Positions 33,191 to 46,000 of a DNA stretch of 64,000 nucleotides are shown here, in pieces (within the stretch, counting starts at the first letter, position 1; every line of letters starts with the position of its first letter). Made by a program: the position numbers and the translations under genes. The stretch covers positions 41,457,924 through 41,521,923 of the forward strand of contig OZ029914.1 in NCBI GenBank assembly GCA_964023275.1, written 5' to 3'. The notes beneath the pieces were generated by a model that was not told where the DNA came from, searched no databases, and was given only the letters and a program-made list of their open reading frames with translations. The DNA is from Norana najaformis. Its lineage: Eukaryota; Annelida; Clitellata; Crassiclitellata; Hormogastridae.

Positions 33191-33589
33191 TAACGATTTT
33201 CTTTTGAAACACGGTGCACAATCAAATCCATCGGTGGTACAATTGAGTTTTTTTGTGTAGTTCAGTGCAGTTATTGTACTTATTTGTGTCTTTGTATCAC
33301 ACAATCATGAGGCCAAACTTTTGAGTGTTGCAAAAACTATTCTAACGGAGAAAAGTTTCCATCGGTTTGATATAAAATAATTTTTAATTTACAAAAATAA
33401 GTCTATATTGAAAAGTGAAATGTCACTTTTTATAGGTACGCCCAGTACATCGCTGCATATGTGCTCTTTGCCTTTTCAAGAGTACCTGGTTCTTGTATGT
33501 AATGCCGGATGTAAGCGCATTTTTAGCTTAATGTCTCGGAAAATCCCAATAAAGAATAAGGAAACGACATTTTTATAATGTTCACATCT

Positions 33590-33760
33590 ACACTGACAGA
33601 CGTTTGGTATGTATGGTTGTACGTGTGTATATATGTGTGTTTTTGTGTATATATATTTGTGCGTACATGTATATATGTATGTGTGTATATTTATGGATTT
33701 ATTCATATATTCATGCATGCGTTTATGTATGTATGCACATCCATAAAAGCATGTATCGGT
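33590..33760 (+). repeat. (ATGT)n-rich microsatellite upstream of copy D
   Basis: Same position relative to exon 1 as at 11,462-11,660, with different repeat lengths. The stretch 33,190-33,590 before it is unremarkable spacer. Confidence 0.8.
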
Positions 33761-34016
33761 TCATTTGTAGAGCGTCTTCAAAGAACCTACCAAAGACGCT
33801 CCTCGTCACAATGCATATCATCAGAGTTCAGTAAGAAAGAAAAGGGCGCAATTAGGTGCCATTCAAGGTTTTATGGCGCTATGCTGAAGCAGGTGTTAAA
33901 AAATCATAAATTCGAGGCTATGCACGAAGTGATCACCAGTTAAATAATCTTGTTCGTCAATTCTGCATACAAGAAGGCAGTGTTTCATTTACAGATACCG
34001 CTGAATAAGTAACAGA

Positions 34017-34062
34017 ATGGGAAAACGTTTGATACTAACAACGCTTTTGACCATCATCTACG
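34017..34062 (+). CDS. Copy D exon 1: signal peptide
   Basis: Identical to exon 1 of copy B at nucleotide level. Phase 1 donor G|GTAAGA. Confidence 0.8.
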
Positions 34063-37000
34063 GTAAGATGTATGCATTGATATAACGTTGCTTTTACACT
34101 TGAGTTCCATTAAATGTTTTAACTTACTGATGTGCGTAAATTTCGTCCCACTAATATTAATGAGTCGGAGCAGCTGTGGGTCGAATGAAGAAGACGAGCG
34201 GTGTTGTCATTCTCACTGTTATGTTTACTGCGTTCCAGAGATTATGATATAAGAAACTTGAAGAAGTGGAAGAACACTGTAACACGAACTAGTATATGTA
34301 GATCCTGCAGATATGTATATATGTATGTATTTGGAAGCATGTGCCGGTCCTTGTGCCGATCCTCTCGCTGGAACCATCACTTTACACAGTAGGCTTATAG
34401 CTGGAATTTATTATATATAAGATCACTTTATTTGTAACGAGTTACGGTTAACGGGGATTAAATAGAATTCACGCTAAGCAGTTAGAATCATTTTCACTAA
34501 ATTTATCTAATATATAGGTAATGTAAGATATATTTTGTTATCTGAGCCATTCACACAGTTCCCTACCTCAGACTTTGAAAAATCCAACCAGTGACTGAAC
34601 CATGCCATAGCCGAACCTTGAGTAAGTCCGCCAACCTTCTCTCATACCTTAAAGAAACCCTCAGTAAGATCCTCCATCGATGAGAGAATGGATAGATAAA
34701 TGATGTTGTTTATTGATCATCGATGTTTCAAGCGATGTGTTTCAAGCGGAAAGGTATTCGCAGTATATCGCTGTATTTTAACTATGGCCCCACCGGGAAG
34801 GATTTTGAGCATATCAGAGTCAACACGAGGTGTAGACTACTCCTGAATTGTAGTCGATCAGAACATGAAGCTCAGTTCATGTATTTCTAACTGCTGTACG
34901 CTTTCAGGCTCATCGTTTTATGTTGTCTTTATGGTCATTCTATCCTTTTGTTCTTGACTGTCATCATGAATTAACATCAATTGACCTATTTTGTCTACTT
35001 GTCTGCTCTTCTTTTGGTGTGCATTCGTGAAGCGTAGGCTCCCTACCTACTCAAGCTCAAACAGTAATGACCTCACATACACTATAATTTAAGAACGCTA
35101 TGTTACGTTGTATTGCGGATGCAAGTAGCCCATGCATAAACGTATAAATAGCATTGAGTTGAACTATTATCGATGGCCCATAACATCGTTTAAATCAAGT
35201 TCTGGCCTGCACGATGGCTCAGGCTTGTTACTTTAGAAGTGGTGGTAGCCTAGCAATGAAATATATTCAAAGGGTCGCTTATGCTTTTCTTATGACGTTG
35301 CTGCTTTGGTTTGTCTTTGTTAAGCAACTAATACCTATAGCATTTTTTCATATAAGGCCTTTTTTCTTGGTTAAAAATTTGGTTGTTTATATGGCATCAG
35401 TGTAAAACCATTTCAGTTACTATTACCTGTGAAAACCTTGACTATTGTGGCTCACCCGTTTTATTTTTTTCATTTTCAAAATAGTTCATATGTCAGTAGT
35501 TTTCCCGAAAGAGATTATGATATGAATTTTATGAATATAATGCAACATATACGTGTGCATATTACTTGTTTGACTATTTTTTATGATATATCTTTAGGTT
35601 ATGCTATATTGGGCCGCTTAGTTACAACGCCCGATAATTATGCGACATATGAGAACCTGACCAACCTCAGCATGACTTGTTCTTCTACTCTTGGATCCAA
35701 TAATATTAGTTGGTACTTCGTACCAGTGGGTGAAAGCATCAACTTTACTATTGCGTCAGGTTCTATTGTTTACCCGGCTTTTACACAAGTGTACTGGATT
35801 GATCAACCGACTGAAAATGCATCCAACCTAATTATATCCTCACCAAGTGATTCCACAGCCGGAACCTTCACATGTTCAGACACCGAAATGGTCGCACACG
35901 CGCAGGTGTTATTCATTTGTAAGTACTTCGGTCATAAAATCATTTGATTATTTTGCTGACATATTTGCTACCAACCATTCATGATATTGATTTTAAAATT
36001 GCTTCTGTTTGAAACATTATCCAAAAGACAAAGTCTTCTTAGTTACACGATACAAAAATCTATTGTGCTTGAAGAGAGTGATATACATGTAAATGACCTT
36101 GCATTACCGAGTGCTCGAAATAGAAATGTATTAACGTAGTTTGTTCTTACGAGAATTAAGTTATTGGAAATAGAAGGTCACAGCCTCTCTCTCGACGTCT
36201 CTGTCGTTCTCGGGACCCACCTAACATCTCTTCTTAATCTGATCTCCTACAGTTTGGCCAACTTCTCGTTCTCGTCTCGGTTTCTTGGGAAGTCCCGGGA
36301 CTCATTGCTGGTGAGAAGATGAAACTTTCGCAATGCTGCCCATTTGTATTACGACGCGTAGATTATGTACAGCGAGATATGTGACCCGTTTTGGCAAAAT
36401 GATTCTTAATTTGAACCAATTTTGCAGACAATTTCAGGATTAAATCACGCATAATGGCTTTTTAACAAATTTTGGTCAAACATATCCTGAGCTATATGGC
36501 TTAACTTGAATTAAAAATTTTTCGCGCTTGTATACATTTTTCGCGCTTATTTCCTCAAGATTCCCTATGTTGACCATGTCACCAATGAGGAGCTCAGAGC
36601 AAGGCCAGCAACTGTACATGTGCCAGTCTCTTCCATCATCAAAGATTGCAGGCTTCGAATCTTTGACCATGTTGAGCGAGCTCCACCGAATGAGGACCAT
36701 CGAAGAGCTCTACAGGCCGTAATGTACAAAGCCCCTAAGGACTGGAAAAGACCTCCCGTGGCAGACCAGGAACTACATAGACTAGAATAGTGGAGACAGA
36801 TCTCGAATGTTGTGGTTTTAGGCTCAGTACTGCATGGAACAAACCCCAGGACAAGAAGGCGTGGCGTCGCATCATTGATACAACTACCATCACTTATACT
36901 ATCCCCCCAGAAGAAGGCTTATATATTCTTAAATGTACTGACTTTCATGTATTACTCGTGCTAAGCAGATTTAAAATTCTTATTTTTGGTTCGACTTAGC

Positions 37001-40000
37001 GTGTCAAATTTAATATAACGTAATAACTTTATGATCAGTAAGAGCATTCAGTCTACGTAACACAATAAAATTTAATACATATAAATTACTAGTATCGCAG
37101 TATATTAATAACATACCTTTTGTCTACTTGGCATGTGGAACCTTGGATCAACGATGCTTATGAATACTTGTAATGATTGATTTTGACAGAGTAGAAAACT
37201 GTCAGTACTAAGCTGTTAACTTTAGGCTTATATAAGTAGATTATAGCCTACTGTTATATGTCGACATAGAACACCAGTAGAAATCAGTGGCACAACATCA
37301 GTCTGTCCTATTTACTTTCTGTTTAATAATATATTCAGTTATTTGATTTTACTGCTGGATGACTGTACATCTAGGCCGAAGATAGTTAGAAGCTTGCAAC
37401 TGCATGCAGTAGTGTTCCTGTTTGTCTGTTCACGATCAAACATTGTCCATTAAAAGCATTAAGTTGCTACCTACTTTGCAATATTGGAGTTAACCTATCA
37501 CAAATTTAAGTAACATAACCATAACCGTACTTACAACAAACTTTAAATAGGTACCAAGCCAATTATAAAATTATTTTAAAATTATTGAGAAACCTATTAA
37601 TCTGGAAGTTATCATAAAATTACATTCAAATAGTAACAAAACTACTGATTACTGCAGTAGAATACATTTTTATAGACATCTCGGACTATTAGGTGAACGT
37701 CTCTGCTCGTTTTGGTCTCGGAGAGGGACGTCTGGGGCTCATCTCGATCTCGGCCCCAAGGATCTCGAAGGCATCCTTGGGAAGATACGGCAATTTCTTA
37801 TTCCAATCGGGTTTATTTATGTTTTAGTTCTGAGTCTCTCCCATGAATCTTCTAACGCGTCGGATAGTCTTATCGTTGGCGATGTTATCAGACTATCTTT
37901 CCCCATCATTTACCTTGGAAATCCATTCATCACTCCGATGTTCTATCTGTACAGTTATTCTGCATTTTCCACATACGACGAATTACTTGAAAACTGTACT
38001 TCACCACAGTTGAGCATATCGAATTCACGGACTACAGCAGCGGCAACTTTCTATCAGACTGCGTCATGCTCTGAATTTCCTAGGTTGCGATGTGACCTAT
38101 ATTTTGGGAAACCAGTAGGCAACTTATTGCCAGGTTCTGCAACCAACGCCCCTCCCGGTAGCTTCTACAGTGAGTTTCCTCCGAGAAATGTGTCATGTGA
38201 GTACTTTGCGAACAAATCGTTCCAATGTAATTTCAGTTTATGCCTAATGTGTAGCTGTGTAGATAACGTCGTGTTGATATGAAATGGAGGGCAGAATGCA
38301 TTTTAGCTCTTTTAGCTCTTAGCAATCCCATGCGAGTTCAGGTTAGTCCTGATTTTAATCTTGCACAACATAAAAAATTGAAAAGAAGTTCTACTGCTGA
38401 AATGCTAATGGAATTCTTCAATCCACTGCGAATACAACTTTCCCTAAAAAGAAATGGAATGACGATCATTAGGCTAAAATAAAAGCGGACTTAGCAGCTC
38501 GGAAAAGGTTTTGCAAAAAGTTCACAATTACTCTAAGAAACTGTTTCTTGCGAATACGTGCATGGCATGATGTACACGGATTTTTAAGTTTATTTCATCT
38601 TCACCTTTTGTTTTACCGTTTTTACCAGGTGTCCCAACAGAAAAAAATATGAGTATCGCCGGTGCTATTTCCGGGGCAATGATTTACTTTGGAGGTATGC
38701 TTACGTGTCATGTAACCTCCGATCCTCCGGCTAACTACTCGTGGACCGATCTGACGAATGGAAACTCGAGCACAGGGCCCAGCTGGACTGTTTGGCACGA
38801 TGGCTCATTCCAATGCACGGCTTCAATCGACTTAAACGGACGTTGGTACTCGGTATCAAAGACTGTTTATAATCTGATTGTCGAGAGTAAGTTGATTGAT
38901 TGGAAATCTAATTTTGTCCGTTGCAACACAATGCTTCTTAGACTGTAGGTGCATTATATTACCACCAAGAACAGCAGGGGTTCAGGTACTAACATTACAT
39001 GTTTTGTGGCAATGGTAGCTCTTATAGTCCATTTTTCTCAACAAAGGACTGTCTTCGCCATCTTATTAAGAAAGTCGATGACGTCCGCTTAGATTCGGAG
39101 CCAATGTACACGACAACTCGGTACTATGTAGAAAGTTTTGAAACGGTGACAGATGCTGAGTTGAAATTACTCCTCTTGTCTTCACCCACAAAAAAGTTCT
39201 CTCTCGACCCGATTTTAATTTCCCTCCTTTAAGAAATTGTCGATGAGCTTCCATTCTTGTTGCGACTCTGCAATACGTCATTAGCTGAAGGACATCTAAA
39301 TGGTCAAAAGCGAGCCGTCATACGGCCATACCTCAAGAAGCCAAGAATGGACCATGATGATATCAACAACTCCAATCTCACGTTCCCCTTGCAGGTTGTG
39401 AAGAAAATACTGGCTGAGCAGACATTGCGCTATTTCGAATCGTGCCGCCTTACGCCCAAACCGGTCCAAGGAAGGGCCACTCAACACAAACGGTTATGTT
39501 CCGACTTATCTCTGACATCTGCTATATATATGCCATGGATGCTGGGGAAGTCACGCTGCTGACTCTGCTCGACGTCAGTGCTTCGTTTCACACGTTGGAC
39601 CAAAACATCTCGCTGATTCAACTCAGTGCTTCCTATGGAATTGTCGGTAGAATTATTGGAATGGCTACGTTCATTTCTGGATGGGCGGACCATGAACATG
39701 GAGTTAGGATTAGACAGATCGCATTTGGCACCCATCCTATACGGTATCTCCCAGTGGTCGGTTCTTGGGTCGCTTCTGTACATAATGTACACAGCCCACT
39801 TTACACAAATTATCTCAGCTTTTGCAACTCTAGTTCATCAATATGCTGATGATGTTCAGCTGTACTCGACTTGTCATCCATCGGATGCACCTGCTTCTGT
39901 GCATACAAGGTACGGACTAGCGTGACAAGGTAAAGATCAGTTCATGTGGCTTGACTCCCGACATAAATGGTCAAAGATAGACAAAGATATTACAAAGGTG

Positions 40001-43000
40001 GCATTCCCTAGCTGGGAACCATTATATATCGTCCGGGACCTTGACGTGCTCCTGGATGAAGACATATTGATGCTGGCACAAATCAAATCTCTCAGCAAGC
40101 CCTGATATCATGAACTGCACCAGATCAGGGTCATTCGGCATAACCTGTCATACACAGTGCAAGACGCAGCAGTGACCCTTGTTCATTTTTTTCATCATGA
40201 CCCGCTTAGATCATTGTAATTAAAGTCCTTGCAGGCCTGTCAAAGTGTCGAATTCGACCACTTTAGGCTGTTCCCAATTGCGCCGCCCGGATCGTGGCCT
40301 ATTTGCCAAAATTTTCGCATATATCGAACTACTTTATATGCGAGATACACTGCAATGGCTTCCGGTTGAATAGAAAATTCAGAATCGATCCCGGAATTCA
40401 TCAGGGAGCTGTTTATTCCAGCTGCATGCAAACCGGATCGACAAACGCTTCCCAGAAAATCTTATAGATCCGCGCTTTTATACGACGGAATATGTTCGAC
40501 CGTCCCTCTGGAACAGTCTTCCTCCGGAATTTCTAACTCTTCCTCCTCTAACGGCTCAAGAAACATCGTCGGCCCATTTTATGACGCACCGCTTTGGAAC
40601 TGCTAGATCGTCATGCCGCAGTGTTAATGTGTGTTATAGACAGTCTTTTCTGTTCTGCCGTAAAAATACTTACTAGAAATTTATTAGAATGAAATTTATT
40701 AGATAGAGGTACTTCGCTCAAATCAATTTGATGCCAGACAACATCAACATGTTTTTCTAAAGTTTTCCTGTACCAGGCTATTGCTTACTTCAGTTTATTC
40801 AGCATATTTCCATATTTTCTTAGATTGTGCGTCACTAGTTTTCGACTCTAAATATGTAAGTATAAATGCACACGTATTTCTTCAACGCCCGTGTGGCCTC
40901 GACCCTATTCATTTTTGAATGAATTTATCGGGTAAAATCCTTCTCACCGCTGCCCGATTCAGTGGGTGCCAACCCATTGAAAGTTCACACGTATGGACAC
41001 TGCGAATAAGATATTGAAAACTCTCAAACAGAGCCTCGACCGTTAAACAAACCAGCGCTGAAACGCGGAGGCACATTGATTAACTAGTTATCCAATGGGA
41101 CTAATTACGGAAGATGTACTGTATGGCCTAACATTTAACCCTTCAATTGACAACCCAGCACATAGCCACAATTTCTCTTATCAATGAAAAACTACTCTAA
41201 CAATATTTTAGGCCTTTATTATTAACGTTTTTAGAACTTTACAATATTCAGGTATTGCAATTTATAATGCCAGCAGGCATTACTGGATTCTTCTAATTTT
41301 GCAAATTTAAGGTTGTCATTATTTCTCGTTTATGCGACAGAGCTGTATTCTACGGTCAAGCCATTATATGGACCAATTGCTGGAGGAACTAAAGTCACAA
41401 TAACACTTAATAGCTGGTCAAAACAAATTGCCACCATTTCTGCGGTATACCTTGGTGACATTAAAACTACAACCTCAAAAGACAACAGGTCAGTCAAAGT
41501 TACAGCCTATTAGCTTACAAAGGACAGTTCTCTCAGCTGGCTCAGACAGCGAAGAGCAGTTCTTTAATTTAGATCATAAAGGCAGTTGTGGGCATGAAGT
41601 ATTAGCGACTTCATTTTTCTTAGTTTCAGCATATGAGGGCGGTTGGCCAGTCATCTCCTTCGCCTATTGTCTTCACAGAGAGTAAACCATTAGTAAACCA
41701 TATAGCTGAGTTCGCTATAGTGCGCAGGTAGAGACAAAATCTCGACATAATTCTGCCCTGGCGGGGAATTTAATCCCGACGTCTAGGTTGACACTAGACT
41801 ATCCTACTAGTTTAAAAAATCAAAATCAAGAATCGCTGCAATAACCGAAGTTATATTCTGTAGCAGTAGCGTGTTTGTGAGATTTTCAAAAGGTGCTATG
41901 CAAAATAGCCAGATAAATACAGTACACATAACTTAGAGCAAAACAGAAGTGAAATCGAAACATGAAGACAGACAGACTCAGAGACCAGGCTATGACAAAA
42001 GCATGCATCCTACGATCTTAAAGGCATGATCAGCTAACACTGCAACACTGATAAGGGTGTTCCTTTAGGCAAGTTTACTCCACTAGCCCATCCCACGACG
42101 AATTCTTTGGTCAAGGTTTAGACTGACAGATAAGTGCATTGTGCCATTACACTATTAGTCCCGCTTGATAATTTTAGTAGGTTACTTATTAAACTGCTAA
42201 GTTGTTCAAAATTCATATGCTTGTAATATTAGAGATGTTCCATGGTAGTAACTGCACAATCAAATGATCCTAGCGTTAGTAATGTCTACTTATGACTGTT
42301 TGCGTTTCTTTATCTTCTACTTATGAAATCATATTTAGGTCAAGCAACAGTTTTCTGATGACAACTCCAAATGCAACAACAACGCTAATTGGACAACCGT
42401 TGCCGATAAAGATTGAAATCGCATCCGAATCATACAACATAAGTACCAATTTATCTTTCACTTACCAAGGCAACCCAGAAATAACTGGCATCAGTCCATC
42501 CTCATTTGTAGTCACGTAAGTTTTAACGATTGCGTTTACAGGTAAACAAATAAGTGAATAAATAAATAAGCAAATATATTTAAAAACGTCTATTTCTTCC
42601 TATAACTACTGAAATGTTGCAATCGTCTATAACAGTATAGCATTAATGCTGTTCAAGAAACTCTTTAATCATGAGAAACTTTATTCCAGACTTTCAAATT
42701 TTTCTCTGAAGCTCGATTGTGATTTATAATATTATGTAATAAAATGTGGGCCACGGTAGCATACTGGTGAGAGCGCTCGGCTTGTAACGCGCAAAGTACG
42801 GGTTCGAATCTATTCCGAGACGATCATTGTGTAGGAACCTTGAGCAAGTCCCTCACTCACAATTTCTCGGCGCCATCGGTTGATGCTAAGTCATTAGCTA
42901 GTGGCGCCTAATATATGCAGAAATAAATAATGGCTAACTTTAATTCACAGAGGTGGAACGTTGGTGACTGCAATAGGAACTCAGTTGTTATCTGTAGCTA

Positions 43001-46000
43001 ATCCACTCATTAAAGTAACTATCGTCATTGAAAGAGGAATCGAAAAAAATACCACATCAGAAGTATCGTTCGAGGTAAAAAACAAAGTTACGAATTAATT
43101 GAAAAAAATATGATTACTACCGTAAATATTCTTTACAGCATAAACGATCTTAGACCTAAGATTGCCTAAACGGATAAAATGAATAAGAAACTGTCTAATA
43201 AAATCACGTGAGTTAGATACTTTTACCCTACTTTACAATGTATGTATGAATCTATGTATGTATGTAAGCGTGCATGTATGTTTGTATATGACCATGCTTG
43301 TATGTTTGTGTGTGAGCATACATGCATGTTTGTGTGTAAGCATGCATATACATGCATGTGTTTATGTATTTAGGCTCGAATGTAATCAGATATACATGCA
43401 CGTTATATATGTATGTATATATTCAGGCATTTAATAGAGAGCCTTTAGTTTCTGAAAAGCGCTGCTACGGTGGTCATCTAAATGTTCATTTGTATAAAAA
43501 TTAATTAGTGCGCAATCCCATTATATACTACAGAAATAACACTCCTCCGCTTATCCTTTTCACCTGTAGCATTTCAGTGAAGACTGAAAACCAAACTGTT
43601 CAAGTTACCCCACCCTGTCCTTTCTCCTGCACCATCCCAGGAATACCATAATCAATGCATGTATTTATGCTTATAAAGCTTATATAGCGGCTGTTAAGAA
43701 TATGTTAAAGATATGCATATATATACATATATATATCTGTATAGCTAAACTAAACAGTACTCGACTTAAGGTTGAATCAAATGAAACACTACATACAAGC
43801 AAGATGTGCGGAACGGTGGTATATTGGTAACGCGTTTAGTCAATTACCATGCGGTTACGGGTTCGACTCCGTGCAATGACTCTGCGCAAATTGTTGATGC
43901 ACACCGTGCCTTCGTCATCAAGCAGTTTAATTTGGTACCGGTACAAGCTGGGAAGTTATGACAAGTCCTCCGATGCACTGTCCCCGTATCCAAGACCGTG
44001 TCCATAGCTGCCTCACGGGTCTACAGAAAAGAAAATGAACGCCTTCCCTATGTCTCACTCGTGGCATATGGTATATTTTATTTTTACTTTAAAAGCAAGG
44101 GGAATCTATCTATCAAGAGATGCTCCGAATCAGGCGAAAGCAATCGCAGACATTGTACATTAAGTCGCTGAAATTGCATAACTTCGAATCTTGCTCGGAA
44201 CATACCTGTAAAATTGAATTCGTTAAATTTGGATATATGCATATTTTGCTAAATAATTTTTCAAATGGCTCATTCTGCAAACCTTTAGACGAGAATCTCG
44301 AATTAACATATTATAAGGGATGCGATTAGAATAGGTATGGTTTTACTAGAAGACAATAGGACGTTTACCGGTAGCATTATGCTTAACGGAATCAGAATAT
44401 TCTGAATAAAGATCTGTAACTGATCATGTGGACTAATAAGTTACTTTTATCCTAGGTATCGTATTTCTTGTTTGCTTGCAGTCTTGCGAAGTGGCAGCTG
44501 AAGATGGTAGTAAAATGACCTGTCGAATGCCATCAATAAATATACCAGACGATTTTCTCAAAGTCTTGGATTCCCAATACCATAACAGAAGCACCCGTGA
44601 TACAAATTCGATGAACCGTGTGACTGCAGAAAATCTATTCCCACTCTCGAGGCGTAAACGATACTTAAGCTCTTTGTCCTTGAATGGACCAAATGGTTCC
44701 GATCGACTTGTCATATATGTCGGATTCATCCTTGATGGATATCGAAAATACGAGAATATCAACGACGTTCTACCAGAAACTCGATTTCTGTTTCATTCTG
44801 CTCCAGAAATTAATTCCACAATAGACATTCTTAAATTTGACGCTAACAAGGAAGAATTCATTTCAATTAAGGTAGGCTCACAGTTGTTCCTATGCACCAG
44901 AAAATGTTGCATAACTTATTTGATAATAATAAAGATTCTGATTGTTGTGTGAAAAAGTCGGGTAAGCCTCCAAGGAGTTTGTCTTTAAGATACAAGATGC
45001 AAATTCATGACTACGATTACGTGAAATATTCGTGAATCGTAGTAACAAAATATCTCCTGCTCTAATCAGTTCTGATACAAGTTATTAGCCTAAAGGTTGG
45101 ATATGCTGCACTGTACTGTAGCTTTAAAAGTTCTTTTAAGTTCGGATCGCAGGTTACAAAAAACGGCAGTTTTAGAATGCCTGCATGTTATTTATTCTGA
45201 CTAATAATTGTGTAAAGTTCAAATTTATTATTACACATTTTATAGCGCCTTTATCATAATGCACAAGGCATCCATCGATGATTGCTTGAAGTGAAAACCT
45301 TGACCCTCGTGCGGAACTGTCTTGTTGGCTGTTCTCCGCTTTATCTAAGGGAGCTCTGCATCCCACTTTCTTCTATTTCTGGCAGCAGATCACTGCGTTC
45401 ATCGGTTCAGGGCGATCTCGCCGTCCCTCTTGCTCGAACTACCACCATTCGGCGCCGCAGCTTTGCTATTGCTGGCCCTGCTTCCTAGAATAACTCACCT
45501 GCCAACCTTCGATGGGAGCTTCTCTCTCCCCCTCCCTCTTCCGTAAGCGCTTGAAAACCTATTTTCCCCAGTTCTGGGACGACGGGCCGGGAGAGCCTTT
45601 GATGTTCAAGGTAGCAAATTTACAATTACGATTACGATGAAACCTTAGACAAAAGCGTAATCAGCCTGATAAACCCGGTCAAAATCAAACTAGTTGAATA
45701 TATGTGGCACTCAAAGTTGCATTCATGTAACTATTGATTTTTTACCTTGAATGATGACTACAGAATTCGTAACTGATGTGATGTGGTAGTGTAAAGTTTA
45801 ATTTTAAAAGAGGTATACTTGCTCTGCCTACAAAGGGAAAACATATGACACGCGGTTGTCGTATGGCTGACTATCTGGTCCAAGTTGGTGGTGATGTTTG
45901 CGAAAATAACAACCTACAAGACAATCAGCTGAGCTGTCGACCACCAAAAGTAAAGCCAACGTCCACACTGAACGATACGATCCACTGTGATCGACAACTA

